A DNA stretch of 37,255 bases from Bacteroidia bacterium (GCA_030158725.1 JAOASJ010000093.1:1-37255); one strand, 5' to 3'. Shown: positions 16,681 to 26,721, counted from the first letter of the stretch. The notes: generated by a model from the sequence alone, not told the origin. Program-made: numbers and translations.

Positions 16681-19410
16681 TTACTTCTTCAGTAAACCGC
16701 CTTTAATTCCATCCAAAGCCTTTTTCTTAGCATCTTGTATTTTCTTGTCAGCCTCGGCCTTTACTTTATCTGCTTCCGCTTTAATTCTTTCTTCTGCTAA
16801 TCGTTTTTCTTCTGCTATTCTATCCTCAGCCAATTTCTTTTCAGCATTTATTTTATCAATGCCCATTTGTTTGATTTTAGCTATTGAATCAAGAGTTTTT
16901 TGCTTGGCAATATTTGCTCTTCTTTTTGCTTCATCAATTGCAGCTTGAGCTTGTTTATCTGCTTCTGCCTTTAATTGATCTTTAACGCCATTAACCAAAC
17001 TGTTTTTAGCATCGTGCAAACTAATTTTAACATCTGGCTTAGTAAAGAACCCTCCTATCAATACATCCACATCAACCATATCGCTTAAAGTAACATTTAA
17101 ACCCTTTTGTTTGGCTTGAGCTGTTAAAGAATTTAAAGCAGTATTGGCTTCTCCAAAATCTTTCCTCGGTATTGATAGTTTTGCAACATATTGTATGCTT
17201 TGATCCAATGCCGTATAACCACTAATTTTAGCCTTAGCACCAGTCCACAATGGCAATAACAATGAGTCTAGTGCCACCTTTCCATTGCTAATCTTTAACT
17301 TAAGATTTAAATCTTTTAAACTTAAATTCTTAAGCTTATCGATTTTTAGTTTATCCGCTAAAATATTCAATATTGGCAAATCTTTGATTGCTGCTCCTGC
17401 AATTCCCAACTTAATATCACCTGTTACCGTAGGATACGATACACTTAAGTCTTGGTTAAAGTTATTGGCTAAATGTATATCAGCATTAAACAAACCTTTT
17501 GTGTATTGGGCAATTGGCATTAGTTTCTTAACCATTTCAAATGTATTGAAGGTCTCAATAATGTCTAATGATTTTACGCCAAAATCAACATTACTAAATG
17601 GAAACTTAGGGTTTTTACTGTCATAAACACCATTCAAACTCATGCTTCCACCTAATAAATTTAAACCAAGATTTTCGAAAAACATTTGACTTTCTCTTAA
17701 TATGATTCGTCCGCCTAAATTGCTTAATTTTAAGTTGTCATATATCATTGTATTGATATTTGAATTAAACACAAAATCAATATTACCAGGCACTTCAAAG
17801 GCTTGCATAGGAATACTATCTGCGGCACTTGGCTCTTTTTTAACCTCTGTTTCTTCACTTAAAAATTCATTTACGTTCATGTAATTTGAATTCAAAGTAA
17901 AACTTCCTTTAAGCAACTCATCGCGCATCATATACGCAAACAAATTATCAATTTGACCTTTAGCGTCAAAGTCACTCAAACCAACATTTCCTTTGCATAA
18001 ATTCAATGCGATGGTCTGAGGATTGAAACTCATAGATGCATCCAAATTAGTGCCTTGAGGCAAATTCACTGGATCTTTAAAATGAAAACGTTCAGCGGCT
18101 ATTGTGCCTGCTGCATAAAACTTTTCAATCGCATTGGTTTGTAAACTATTTAAATACCCTTTAAAAGTAATATCACTTTTTATTAGTCCGCTTATTTCAG
18201 TAGATTTTTCTAAGGGAATAAAACTTCTAAACTCAGCCAAATTCACATTTCCCTTTAATGCACCAGAGGCATACGGGTTTGAAATCGGATTCTTCATTAA
18301 CAAACTCGCATGTATAGGTTCTCCAGCCACATTAGCATCAAATCGCTTTAAATCAATAATGGTATTATCGGGATAACCCGTTTGATTATCTATGGCCAGA
18401 TTTACAAATATATTGTTCAATGATTTTGGCAAATCAGGGTATTGGAAAAATCCATTGTCTATGTTTAATTTTAAGCCAAAGCCCGGCATTTTGTCATCGG
18501 TCATTTTTCCCTTTAAGTATCCACCAAAATCAAGACTGCCCTTGGCTTTGGCTTGGTCAAAACTTTTCGAATACACGCCCGGAACCATAGACATTATCGT
18601 TTTAAAATCAGTCTTTTTAGATTTGAAAACTATGTCAAAATCCATGTCATTATCGTTCATATCTACATAACCTTCGCCACCTAACTGCAGTTGATTCAAT
18701 AAAACATCGTTGTCTTTAAATGTAAATTTCATGGCTTTCATGTCCATGTCTAAATTTACCTTTAAGTCTGCAGCAACCTTGTATATATAATTCATACCAC
18801 CATATCCAAGTGTAAATTCTTCTGCTTGGGTGCTGGTCTCTAACATGAAATTGTCTAAAGTAAAATCACCTTTTAAAACATGGTTAAAATGTTTTAAAGA
18901 AGTATAAAAGGTAAGACTCTTGTCTTCATAAACCAAATTTCCGTTTGATACTTCCAATTCATCAAGGGCCATTTTAAAAGTAGAAGCACTGGTATCTGCT
19001 GCACTACTATCAGCCTTGGCAATATCGTAATTGGCTTTGCCATTTTCCAATACCAAAATATTAAGCATTGGTTCCTTCAAATAAATTCTGTTGATCTCAA
19101 TCTTATCCCCTTTTATAACACTCATCAAATTCATGGTAACAGAGAGTTCAGGAAGGTAGGCTAAGGTATCGTTTTTAAAGGTATCGATACCAACGATACT
19201 TAATTGCTTAATGTCTAATTGTAATTTAGGAAAACTCTTGATAAGGCTTAAACCAATATCATCTGAAAAATTCACTTTCGCATTGATGTTTTTATTGGTC
19301 TCATCTTTTATAGATTGAATAATTTTACCTTTAAATAGAAAAGGCAAGGCTAGCAAAATTATAAAAGCCACAAGCAAGGAAATACCGCTTATTTTCAGGA
19401 ATTTTTTCAT
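16681..19410 (-). CDS. AsmA-like protein with a C-terminal coiled-coil tail
   Basis: A 909-aa AsmA-family protein. An N-terminal membrane anchor (residues 2-25, KKFLKISGISLLVAF then LPFLF) precedes a very long beta-rich body typical of AsmA/TamB/YhdP-like proteins (INRIYLKEPMLNILV near residue 110, repeated filament-like strands). The last roughly 110 residues are charged, alanine- and lysine-rich heptads (about 800-905) predicted to be coiled coil. Family members lie in the periplasm and are implicated in phospholipid transport to the outer membrane. I chose ATG 19410 over an upstream in-frame start at 19464: a perfect -7 element lies between them and the signal-anchor begins properly at this ATG. 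The gene converges tightly on rqcH (1-nt gap). Confidence 0.88.
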   Translation of the reverse strand: MKKFLKISGISLLVAFIILLALPFLFKGKIIQSIKDETNKNINAKVNFSDDIGLSLIKSFPKLQLDIKQLSIVGIDTFKNDTLAYLPELSVTMNLMSVIKGDKIEINRIYLKEPMLNILVLENGKANYDIAKADSSAADTSASTFKMALDELEVSNGNLVYEDKSLTFYTSLKHFNHVLKGDFTLDNFMLETSTQAEEFTLGYGGMNYIYKVAADLKVNLDMDMKAMKFTFKDNDVLLNQLQLGGEGYVDMNDNDMDFDIVFKSKKTDFKTIMSMVPGVYSKSFDQAKAKGSLDFGGYLKGKMTDDKMPGFGLKLNIDNGFFQYPDLPKSLNNIFVNLAIDNQTGYPDNTIIDLKRFDANVAGEPIHASLLMKNPISNPYASGALKGNVNLAEFRSFIPLEKSTEISGLIKSDITFKGYLNSLQTNAIEKFYAAGTIAAERFHFKDPVNLPQGTNLDASMSFNPQTIALNLCKGNVGLSDFDAKGQIDNLFAYMMRDELLKGSFTLNSNYMNVNEFLSEETEVKKEPSAADSIPMQAFEVPGNIDFVFNSNINTMIYDNLKLSNLGGRIILRESQMFFENLGLNLLGGSMSLNGVYDSKNPKFPFSNVDFGVKSLDIIETFNTFEMVKKLMPIAQYTKGLFNADIHLANNFNQDLSVSYPTVTGDIKLGIAGAAIKDLPILNILADKLKIDKLKNLSLKDLNLKLKISNGKVALDSLLLPLWTGAKAKISGYTALDQSIQYVAKLSIPRKDFGEANTALNSLTAQAKQKGLNVTLSDMVDVDVLIGGFFTKPDVKISLHDAKNSLVNGVKDQLKAEADKQAQAAIDEAKRRANIAKQKTLDSIAKIKQMGIDKINAEKKLAEDRIAEEKRLAEERIKAEADKVKAEADKKIQDAKKKALDGIKGGLLKK

Positions 19411-19424
19411 ATTAATTAGATAGA

Positions 19425-19432
19425 CAAAAATA
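19425..19432 (-). promoter_or_regulatory. -7 element TATTTTTG of the AsmA-like gene
   Basis: A perfect TAnnTTTG match, 14 nt before the ATG at 19410. A TTG lies 17 bp further upstream on the minus strand and could serve as the -33 element. Confidence 0.65.
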
Positions 19433-19516
19433 ATGCAAAATTTTTGTATCAAGCGGTGATTCAATCCATTTCATTTTAATTTTTTGAAATAGATTTCGTA
19501 AAGAAAGTATTAATCC

Positions 19517-19535
19517 GTGAAATCTAAAATTTCAC
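19517..19535. other. Inverted repeat downstream of fcl
   Basis: A 7-bp stem GTGAAAT/ATTTCAC with a 5-nt loop, about 30 nt after the fcl stop codon. It has no T-run on the minus strand, so a factor-independent terminator is doubtful. It may be an mRNA 3' end structure or an operator. Confidence 0.35.
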
Positions 19536-19564
19536 AGTTGGTCAAAGAATGCAGTAAAATGGGC

Positions 19565-20491
19565 TTAATGTTTACTTAAAAAATCAGAGTAAGCAAGCTT
19601 AATTCCCTCTTCTAATGAGGTTTTAAAACTCCAACCAAGATTGTTTAAATACGACGAATCCATCAATTTTTTCGGTGTTCCATCAGGTTTGCTGGTATCA
19701 AATTTCAAATCGCCTTCAAATCCAACAATACTTTTAATCAATATTGCCAAGTCTTTTATACTTAAATCAGCATTTGAACCAATATTAACAAACTGTTTAT
19801 CGTTGTAATTTAGCATTAAAAATAAAGCGGCATCTGCTAAGTCGTCTGCATATAAAAACTCACGCATTGGCGATCCAGTTCCCCAAATCTCTACAGATTC
19901 CGCACCACTAATTTTCGCTTCGTGAAAACGTCTGATAAGTGCTGGCAATACATGTGAATTTTGAGGATGGTAATTGTCATTCAACCCATACAAATTGGTT
20001 GGCATAACGCTTATAAAATTACAATTGTATTGGTCTCTATAGGCTTCTACCATTTTAATACCGGCAATTTTTGCAATTGCATAAGGCTCATTGGTGTTTT
20101 CCAAAAGCCCAGTTAACAAGTACTCTTCCTTCAATGGTTGTGGAGCCATTTTTGGATAAATACAACTGCTGCCAAAAAACATCAATTTCTTAACACCCTT
20201 AAGATAAGACTGATGAATAATGTTGTTTTGAATGCATAAATTATCATGTATAAACTCAGCTCTATAGGTGTTGTTTGCAACAATTCCACCAACCTTAGCT
20301 GCCGCTAAAAAAACATATTCAGGTTTTTCTAAATCAAAAAACGCCTCTACAGCAACTTGATTGCGTAAATCTAACTCGCTAGATGTTCTAGTAATGATGT
20401 TTGTATAACCTGCTTTAGTCAGTGCACGGTGTACGGCACTTCCTACCATCCCACGATGGCCAGCAACATAAATTTTAGCACCTAATTCCAT
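19565..20491 (-). CDS. fcl: GDP-L-fucose synthase
   Basis: A 308-aa extended short-chain dehydrogenase/reductase that epimerises and reduces GDP-4-keto-6-deoxy-D-mannose to GDP-L-fucose with NADPH. The nucleotide-binding motif is GHRGMVGSA (residues 11-19). The catalytic set is Ser in FGSSCIYP (S108/S109), Y137 and K141 (YAIAK). Length is near the usual 310-320 aa. The start codon overlaps the gmd stop by one base (TAATG), so translation is coupled with the enzyme for the preceding step. Product use is probably fucosylated surface glycans or protein O-glycans, as known from other Bacteroidota. Confidence 0.96.
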   Translation of the reverse strand: MELGAKIYVAGHRGMVGSAVHRALTKAGYTNIITRTSSELDLRNQVAVEAFFDLEKPEYVFLAAAKVGGIVANNTYRAEFIHDNLCIQNNIIHQSYLKGVKKLMFFGSSCIYPKMAPQPLKEEYLLTGLLENTNEPYAIAKIAGIKMVEAYRDQYNCNFISVMPTNLYGLNDNYHPQNSHVLPALIRRFHEAKISGAESVEIWGTGSPMREFLYADDLADAALFLMLNYNDKQFVNIGSNADLSIKDLAILIKSIVGFEGDLKFDTSKPDGTPKKLMDSSYLNNLGWSFKTSLEEGIKLAYSDFLSKH

Positions 20492-21627
20492 TATTCGAAA
20501 TAACTCAAAGTTCTGAATCCACCTTCTTTAAGGTATTCGTCCTTTTTCATTAAATGCAAATCACTTTGCATCATATCGTTTACCAAATCACTTAAACTGT
20601 GTTTTGGAACCCATCCTAATTTTTCTCTAGATTTAGTTGCATCTCCTATCAACAAATCAACTTCTGTTGGTCTGAAATATTTTGGATCAACATTAATTAC
20701 TTCTTTGCCGATAGTAAGTGCAGACATGTTTAATTTAAGCTCTTGGGCTCTTGCCATATCTATGCCTGAAATTATACCTTTCTCATTGATGCCTTCACCT
20801 TCAAAAGATAATTCCAAACCTAAAAATTTAAATGCTTGTCTAGCAAATTCTCTAATTTCTGTTGTTACACCTGTTGCAATAACATAATCCTCTGCAACTG
20901 GTTGTTGCAAGATTAGATACATTGCCTCAACATAATCTTTCGCATGTCCCCAGTCACGTTGACTGTTCAAATTTCCCAAGAACATTTTATCTTGTAAACC
21001 TAAAGCAATTTTTGAAGCCGCTCTAGTTATTTTTCTTGTTACGAAAGTTTCCCCGCGAATTGGAGATTCATGGTTGAATAAAATACCATTACAAGCAAAT
21101 ATTTTATATGCTTCACGGTAGTTTACAGTTATCCAATATGCATACATTTTAGCCACTGCATATGGTGAACGTGGGTAAAATGGAGTTGTTTCAGATTGTG
21201 GAACTGCTTGAACCAATCCATATAATTCAGATGTTGAAGCCTGATAGATTCTTGTTTTCTCTATTAAACCACAAATTTTAATGGCCTCGAGTAATCTCAA
21301 AGTTCCAATACCATCTGCGTTTGCAGTATATTCAGGGGTTTCAAAACTCACGTGAACGTGACTTTGTGCCGCTAAATTATAAATTTCATCTGGTTGGGTT
21401 TCTTGAATAATACGAATCAAATTCGTGCTATCAGTTAAATCACCATAATGTAACTTAAAATTAGCATTAGGTACATGTGGATCTTGATATAAATGGTCAA
21501 TTCTGTCGGTGTTAAAAAGAGAACTTCTTCTTTTAATACCGTGAACCATGTACCCTTTTTTAAGTAAAAACTCGGCTAAATATGCTCCGTCTTGTCCTGT
21601 AATACCCGTAATCAGTGCTACTTTCAT
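20491..21627 (-). CDS. gmd: GDP-mannose 4,6-dehydratase
   Basis: A 378-aa extended SDR enzyme converting GDP-D-mannose to GDP-4-keto-6-deoxy-D-mannose, the first step to GDP-L-fucose. The cofactor motif is [14 protein letters not shown] (residues 8-21). Catalytic residues are T132 and E134 (STSELYG), Y156 and K160 ([10 protein letters not shown]). The NADPH-contacting KRRSS (32-36) is present. Full length. It is the first gene of a two-gene operon with fcl, and it diverges from the polysaccharide-deacetylase-like gene across a short shared promoter region. Its own -7 element is not obvious. Confidence 0.97.
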   Translation of the reverse strand: MKVALITGITGQDGAYLAEFLLKKGYMVHGIKRRSSLFNTDRIDHLYQDPHVPNANFKLHYGDLTDSTNLIRIIQETQPDEIYNLAAQSHVHVSFETPEYTANADGIGTLRLLEAIKICGLIEKTRIYQASTSELYGLVQAVPQSETTPFYPRSPYAVAKMYAYWITVNYREAYKIFACNGILFNHESPIRGETFVTRKITRAASKIALGLQDKMFLGNLNSQRDWGHAKDYVEAMYLILQQPVAEDYVIATGVTTEIREFARQAFKFLGLELSFEGEGINEKGIISGIDMARAQELKLNMSALTIGKEVINVDPKYFRPTEVDLLIGDATKSREKLGWVPKHSLSDLVNDMMQSDLHLMKKDEYLKEGGFRTLSYFE

Positions 21628-21681
21628 TAATTCTAAATTTTATTCGTTAATTTGCCAAAAAATGCAAATATAAGCAAAGTT

Positions 21682-22962
21682 TTGATTCAAATCCATTCCA
21701 TATTGAATAGTAACCGTTTAGAATACATATTTAATTATGTATTCAAATGGCGTATGGGTATTGATTTTGTAATCGTTTCAGACATTTCCAATTTAAATAA
21801 AAACCACCCTATTGTCAACTACAATACTGATAGCATTGGGTATGGAATACACATCATTCCAAATGGTTTATTGTTTAATATTGATCGTAAAGCAATTATT
21901 AATGATGAAATTAAGTTCAATTTAAATCCAATTGAACCATCAAAAGATTCCTATTCTGATATTTTTTCAAGTATTTTTTACCATCTCTCAAGATATGAAG
22001 AATACGATGCGCCCAAAGACAATCTTGGGCGATTTTCACACAAATCATCTTGCTTGTTTGCAAACAACTTTATTGAACGACCTCTAGTTGATGAATGGGT
22101 AAATGATTTTAAAAATTATCTTATCCAATTTCACAATTTTAAAACACAAGATTTTAAAGTAGAAGAGTATAGTTCTCAAGCCAGTATTGATATAGATTCC
22201 GTTTTCTCATACAAGGGCAGAAATATATTTAGAACAATAGCTGCCTTCTCGAAAGATGGCTTGAAACTAAATTTCAAAGAAGTTCTTTATCGCGCTCGTG
22301 TATTACTAAACCTCAAAAAGGACCCAAATGATAATTTTGATTTGCAAAAACAATTATTGAATCAAAAACCTGCTTATTACTTTGTGCAAGTTGGTAAATA
22401 TGGCCGTTTAGATAAAAACATCAGTCCTGACAATACTGGCTTCCAAAATATCATAAAAGAACTGAATAATAATGGCCATCAAATTGGCCTTCATCCTTCC
22501 TTTGCTTCCAATAGTAGCAAGGAAATTATTCAAACGGAAAAGTCAAAATTAGAATCTATAATTGGTAAAAAAGTGTTGCACTCGCGTCAACATTATTTAA
22601 AGTTTGAATTGCCCAAAACTTACCAAACCTTAATTGATATTGGAATTGAACACGATTACTCAATGGGTTATTCTGAAATCGCAGGATTCAGAGCAGCAAC
22701 AGCCTACCCTTTTTATTGGTATAATTTGGAATCAGAAAATTTTACAAAACTATTAATACATCCTTTTGTTGTTATGGATGTGGCCTACAAAAATTTTCAA
22801 ACTATGACTATAGATGAAACGATATCTTCTAGTAAGAAATTAAAGGATATTTGTAAGGTTCTAAACTTGCCCTTTGTTTTTGTATTCCATAACGAATCCC
22901 TAAGCAATCATAGAGGTTGGGAAAATTGGGATAAAGTTTTTTCTTTTTGGAACCATGAGTGA
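21682..22962 (+). CDS. Polysaccharide-deacetylase-like protein
   Basis: An about 427-aa protein. The pattern suggests a divergent carbohydrate esterase 4-like (NodB-fold) domain: SIDIDSVFSY at about residue 172 supplies the Asp pair, NNGHQIGLHPS (about 267-277) the His, with SRQHYLKF and FVFHNESLSNH near the C-terminus. The N-terminal about 170 residues (RLEYIFNYVF, then IFYHLSRYEEYDAP) match a region I recall from Bacteroidota proteins annotated as polysaccharide deacetylase family. Substrate unknown. No ATG precedes the conserved part. TTG at 21652 lies inside a -7-like element (TTAATTTG, 21647-21654), so I prefer TTG at 21682. It overlaps the next gene by 8 nt, and its divergence from gmd suggests a surface-glycan role. 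Confidence 0.65.
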   Translation: MIQIHSILNSNRLEYIFNYVFKWRMGIDFVIVSDISNLNKNHPIVNYNTDSIGYGIHIIPNGLLFNIDRKAIINDEIKFNLNPIEPSKDSYSDIFSSIFYHLSRYEEYDAPKDNLGRFSHKSSCLFANNFIERPLVDEWVNDFKNYLIQFHNFKTQDFKVEEYSSQASIDIDSVFSYKGRNIFRTIAAFSKDGLKLNFKEVLYRARVLLNLKKDPNDNFDLQKQLLNQKPAYYFVQVGKYGRLDKNISPDNTGFQNIIKELNNNGHQIGLHPSFASNSSKEIIQTEKSKLESIIGKKVLHSRQHYLKFELPKTYQTLIDIGIEHDYSMGYSEIAGFRAATAYPFYWYNLESENFTKLLIHPFVVMDVAYKNFQTMTIDETISSSKKLKDICKVLNLPFVFVFHNESLSNHRGWENWDKVFSFWNHE

Positions 22963-23875
22963 GATTAAATATATAAAGCATAAAAAAATAGACCTCATAA
23001 AATGGGATGCCTGTATTGAAAAATCACCAAATGGATTAATCTACCCCTATGCCTTTTTTTTAAATGCAATGGCAGGGAAAAAATGGGATGCTTTGGTGCT
23101 TGGTGATTATGAGGCCGTTTTCCCCCTGGTATGGAACCGTAAGTTTTTCATTAAATACCTTTACCAGCCTTATTTCTGCCAACAACTTGGATTATTTTCA
23201 AAAAATCAAATTTCCGAAAATCTAATCACCGATTTTATCGATAAAATTCCATCTAAATTCTTGTACTGGAATTTCCACCTCAATTACCAAAATCAATATT
23301 TTAGCCCGAGTGTACGTTTCATCAACCGCACAAGTTTTTGTATCAATTTAAACCAAGACTACACCGAGATTTACGACCAATACAATGCCGATGCTAAGAA
23401 AAATTTAGCAAAATCAATGATTCAGGGTTTCAGCTACCACAAAGACATTGACATTAATACTGTTGCTGATTGTTTCTTCAATGCCTATGGTCAACATTAC
23501 CCTAAGGTCGAATCACTTAAATTGAAAATTACAAATTGTGCAAGTGAAGCACTAAAACAAAACAAAGGTTTTTGTAGAGCTGTTTTAGGAAATGATGGCA
23601 GTTTATGGTGTGCTGGTTTCTTTTTTATCTCAAACAACAGAATACACTATGCAATGGCAGCGCCTACTGATGAAGGCAAGAAATATGGTGCTACCCATAT
23701 CTTAATTGACGAGGTGCTTAAAGAATATTCCAATAAAAACATCATCTTTGATTTTGAAGGTTCTGACATCAAATCTGTTGCTTATTTTTATTCTAAATTC
23801 GGGTCGGTTTCATCGCATTACTTGCAAATAATTAAAAACAAATTGCCTTGGTGGTTAAAGTTTTTAAAAGACTAA
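22955..23875 (+). CDS. FemAB/GNAT-like acyltransferase-fold protein
   Basis: A 306-aa protein. Two GNAT-like halves are suggested: an N-terminal part with W-x-A-L-V-L-G-x-Y-E and a C-terminal part with CRAVLGNDGSLWCAGFFF, then AMAAPTDEGKKYGATHILID (residues about 232-251) and FDFEGSDIKSVAYFYSKFG. The last resembles the acyl-CoA or aminoacyl-binding and C-terminal motifs of FemAB/GNAT proteins ('D-x-x-G... F-Y-x-x-F-G'). Donor and acceptor are unknown. It overlaps the preceding deacetylase-like gene by 8 nt, so the two are co-translated and probably act on one glycan or cell-wall substrate. Confidence 0.6.
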   Translation: MSEIKYIKHKKIDLIKWDACIEKSPNGLIYPYAFFLNAMAGKKWDALVLGDYEAVFPLVWNRKFFIKYLYQPYFCQQLGLFSKNQISENLITDFIDKIPSKFLYWNFHLNYQNQYFSPSVRFINRTSFCINLNQDYTEIYDQYNADAKKNLAKSMIQGFSYHKDIDINTVADCFFNAYGQHYPKVESLKLKITNCASEALKQNKGFCRAVLGNDGSLWCAGFFFISNNRIHYAMAAPTDEGKKYGATHILIDEVLKEYSNKNIIFDFEGSDIKSVAYFYSKFGSVSSHYLQIIKNKLPWWLKFLKD

Positions 23876-23943
23876 TTAATACATAAGTCTTTTGTTATCA
23901 ACAATCTTGATAAACAATTGAAGTTCAAGTTTTATATTTTTCG

Positions 23944-23951
23944 TAGGTTTG
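23944..23951 (+). promoter_or_regulatory. -7 element TAGGTTTG of the FAH-M23-bcp operon
   Basis: A perfect TAnnTTTG match with 5 nt before the ATG at 23957. A possible -33 ATTG ends 23 bp upstream of the element. Confidence 0.65.
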
Positions 23952-23956
23952 CATAA

Positions 23957-24562
23957 ATGAAAATTATTTGCATTGGAAGAAACTATGGATTGCATGCTAA
24001 GGAGCTAGGAAATGAAATCCCTGATAAGCCAGTTATTTTTTGTAAACCTGATACAGCTCTGCTAAAAAATAACGATGATTTTTACTTGCCAAGTTTCAGC
24101 AAAGACGTACACTATGAAGCAGAAATTGTTGTAAAAATAGACAAAGCTGGAAAGAGTATATTGCCTCAATTTGCTTCAAGATATTATTCTCAAATTACTT
24201 TAGGAATTGACTTTACCGCCCGTGATGTTCAGAATGAACTTAAGTCGAAAGGCTTGCCATGGGAGCTTGCAAAAGCTTTCGACTACTCTGCTGTTATTGG
24301 TAATTTTATCACTCTAGATCAACCAATACAAGACCTGCATTTTCATCTATTGAAAAATGGCACTACTGTTCAAAATGGCCATACAGCTGATATGCTTTTT
24401 AATGTTGATCAAATCATCAGTTTTGTATCAGAGTATTTTACTTTAAAAACCGGTGATCTTATATTCACTGGAACCCCAGCTGGTGTTGGTCCTGTTGCGA
24501 TTGGTGATAACTTAAAAGGCTATATTGAGGATAAAGAAATGTTTGACTTTTTAATTAAGTGA
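23957..24562 (+). CDS. Fumarylacetoacetate hydrolase (FAH) family protein
   Basis: A 201-aa small FAH-fold enzyme similar to FAHD1/acylpyruvate hydrolases and oxaloacetate decarboxylases. The motif order is complete: IGRNYGLHAKELG (residues 6-18), KPDTAL, the metal ligands E54 and E56 (HYEAEIV) and D85 (GIDFTARDVQ), catalytic-site K106 (AKAFDYS), and FTGTPAGVG near the C-terminus. Enzymes of this size hydrolyse acylpyruvates or decarboxylate oxaloacetate with Mg2+/Mn2+; the exact substrate cannot be read from sequence. It is the first gene of a three-gene operon with the M23 peptidase and bcp. Confidence 0.9.
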   Translation: MKIICIGRNYGLHAKELGNEIPDKPVIFCKPDTALLKNNDDFYLPSFSKDVHYEAEIVVKIDKAGKSILPQFASRYYSQITLGIDFTARDVQNELKSKGLPWELAKAFDYSAVIGNFITLDQPIQDLHFHLLKNGTTVQNGHTADMLFNVDQIISFVSEYFTLKTGDLIFTGTPAGVGPVAIGDNLKGYIEDKEMFDFLIK

Positions 24563-26274
24563 AATACCATTTAATCTACATAATACTTACTTTATTTCTT
24601 CAGGTAAATTCCGTTTTTGCTGAAGATAAAAAACCATATCCAAAAAATGATTTCGGTTTACCTTTTAATGGCAACAATGAGATTATTGGAACCTATTGTG
24701 AACTTAGACCCAATCACTTCCATGGTGGTTTAGACATTAGAACTGGTGGCGTTATTGGTAGACCAGTACTTGCTGTTTGCGATGGGTATGTATCCCGCAT
24801 TAATATTTCTACTATTGGATATGGTAAGGCAATTTATATTACCCACCCAAATGGGTACACAAGTGTCTATGCCCATTTAAGTGAATTCCCGGCATCTATA
24901 CAATGGTTTATCACTAAAAATCAATACTTACATGAACAGTATGAGATTGAAATTTTTCCTGAAGCTGATGTACTTAAAGTAAAACGCGGTGAAATAATTG
25001 CCTATAGTGGGAATTCTGGTGCATCGCAAGGTCCTCACCTACATTTTGAAATTCGCGAAACCAAGTCAGAAGCTCCAGTTAATCCCTTGCTATTTGGTAT
25101 TAAAATGGAAGACCGTATAGCGCCTTCTATATTCGATGTATTCTTATACAAGCGCGATTCTATAGAAAAGCTTTACAATGGTCATTTCCCTTCAATCAGT
25201 TTGCCTACTTCAAGTGTACAAATTATAAAAAAAGGCAAAAAGAAAAAGAAGATTTTTGTCCCAATAGGAAAACATACCATTGCATTCGGAACTTATGCCT
25301 TCGGAGCTACGATGCGCGATTATGCTACGTCAATGGGTGATAACAACGGTGTCAATTATATTCAATTGTATTTGAACGACGAGCTCATTTACGATTGCAG
25401 ATTAGAGCAATTTATGTTCTCTCAAATGCGTATGCACAACAATTATATTGATTTCAAACGCATGAAACAAGCTGGAACCAAGATGCATAAATTGTTCAAA
25501 GACAATGGCAGTACCCTAGAGTTTTGGAATGAATCGCCTACAGATGGTTGGTTTACTATTGACGATACCATAGCTTATAATTTTAGAATTGTTGCTAAAG
25601 ATGCTTATGGTCATAGCACTGAAAAAAAGATGACTTTATACGGCTCTCCAAATGGTCGAAATGTTATTTCATATATTCAGCACAGCAAGTCTGCAAGCCT
25701 ATGTTATGCGAATAAAGACAATTTAATTACAGTAAATCAAGACTTCAAAATTGGTATTCCTAAAAATGCATTATACAGCGACTATCATCTTGGATATCAA
25801 AAAAACTATGGCATCAATTATACCATTGGAAACACCTTGGTTCCACTCGATAAAAAGATAGACTTGCATTTTAGACTTAGCAATGAAATGGTGAAATATG
25901 CCAACAAATTCACAGTCTTTAGCGCCGATGGTAGATCTTATGGAACTGAACTAAAAAATCAGAATTGGGCAGTTGCTTCGGTCAAAGAATTTGGAACTTA
26001 CCACATTATTCTTGATACCATAAAACCCAATATCACACCTGTTGCAATCAACCGAAATGGGTACTTCTCCTTCCAAGTTTCAGATGGCACATCGGGTATA
26101 AAAGACTTTGACTTTTACATCAATGGTCAATGGGTTTTACTTGAATATGATATCGGCTTCATCCATGGTAGAATACCCAATCAATTGGTAAGCGGAAAAC
26201 ATTCCATTGAATTGATTGTTAGAGATAACAGATTAAACGAAAAACGATTTACAAAAATAATTACAGTCCCATGA
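24559..26274 (+). CDS. M23 family metallopeptidase (LytM-like), exported
   Basis: A 571-aa exported Zn-peptidase. A signal peptide ends near residue 21 (NSVFAEDK). The LytM/M23 domain is close to the N-terminus: H55-x-x-x-D59 (HGGLD), H106 (YAHLS) and the H160-x-H162 pair (PHLHFE) provide zinc ligands and catalytic His, so it should be active on peptidoglycan cross-links. The remaining about 390 residues are beta-rich and uncharacterised. This domain order is common in Bacteroidota. The start is GTG within the upstream stop (GTGA overlap), indicating coupled translation. Confidence 0.92.
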   Translation: MKYHLIYIILTLFLQVNSVFAEDKKPYPKNDFGLPFNGNNEIIGTYCELRPNHFHGGLDIRTGGVIGRPVLAVCDGYVSRINISTIGYGKAIYITHPNGYTSVYAHLSEFPASIQWFITKNQYLHEQYEIEIFPEADVLKVKRGEIIAYSGNSGASQGPHLHFEIRETKSEAPVNPLLFGIKMEDRIAPSIFDVFLYKRDSIEKLYNGHFPSISLPTSSVQIIKKGKKKKKIFVPIGKHTIAFGTYAFGATMRDYATSMGDNNGVNYIQLYLNDELIYDCRLEQFMFSQMRMHNNYIDFKRMKQAGTKMHKLFKDNGSTLEFWNESPTDGWFTIDDTIAYNFRIVAKDAYGHSTEKKMTLYGSPNGRNVISYIQHSKSASLCYANKDNLITVNQDFKIGIPKNALYSDYHLGYQKNYGINYTIGNTLVPLDKKIDLHFRLSNEMVKYANKFTVFSADGRSYGTELKNQNWAVASVKEFGTYHIILDTIKPNITPVAINRNGYFSFQVSDGTSGIKDFDFYINGQWVLLEYDIGFIHGRIPNQLVSGKHSIELIVRDNRLNEKRFTKIITVP

Positions 26275-26720
26275 GCACTATAGAAATTGGCAAAAAAGCA
26301 CCCGCATTTAGCGGCAATGATCAGAATGGAGTTAAAAGAACATTAAAAGAATTTGCTGGAAAAAAGCTTGTTCTTTATTTCTATCCAAAAGATGATACCC
26401 CAGGATGCACGGCTGAAGCTTGTGACTTAAGAGACAATTACAATAAATTTATTGCTGCTGGATATGCCATTATTGGTGTAAGTCCTGATGAAGAAAAGAA
26501 GCATCAAAAATTCATCACCAAATATGAACTTCCATTTGATTTATTAGCCGATACCGACCATTCAATTGCAGAAGCTTTTGGAGTTTGGGTAGAAAAAAGC
26601 ATGTATGGTAGAAAGTATATGGGTATTGCTAGAACTACCTTTATAATTGACGAGAAAGGTCTTATTCAAGACATCATTGAAAAGGTCAATACCAAAGACC
26701 ACAGCAGCCAGATTTTATAG
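26271..26720 (+). CDS. bcp: Thioredoxin-dependent thiol peroxidase (peroxiredoxin Q)
   Basis: A 149-aa Bcp/PrxQ peroxiredoxin that reduces hydroperoxides with thioredoxin. The peroxidatic cysteine is C46 in TPGCTAEAC and the resolving cysteine C51 lies five residues later, the classic intramolecular PrxQ arrangement. The conserved R is in ARTTFIID. Cytoplasmic, no signal peptide. Its ATG overlaps the M23 stop by 4 nt. The gene ends 1 nt before the convergent lipoprotein gene. Confidence 0.96.
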   Translation: MSTIEIGKKAPAFSGNDQNGVKRTLKEFAGKKLVLYFYPKDDTPGCTAEACDLRDNYNKFIAAGYAIIGVSPDEEKKHQKFITKYELPFDLLADTDHSIAEAFGVWVEKSMYGRKYMGIARTTFIIDEKGLIQDIIEKVNTKDHSSQIL

Positions 26721-26721
26721 T

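Noticed and set aside
19411-19464. N-terminal extension of the AsmA-like protein by 18 residues
   Set aside because: It contains the -7 promoter element, and the signal-anchor begins at the downstream ATG.
19517-19535. Intrinsic terminator for gmd-fcl
   Set aside because: A good stem-loop is present but there is no T-run on the minus strand, so I list it only as an inverted repeat.
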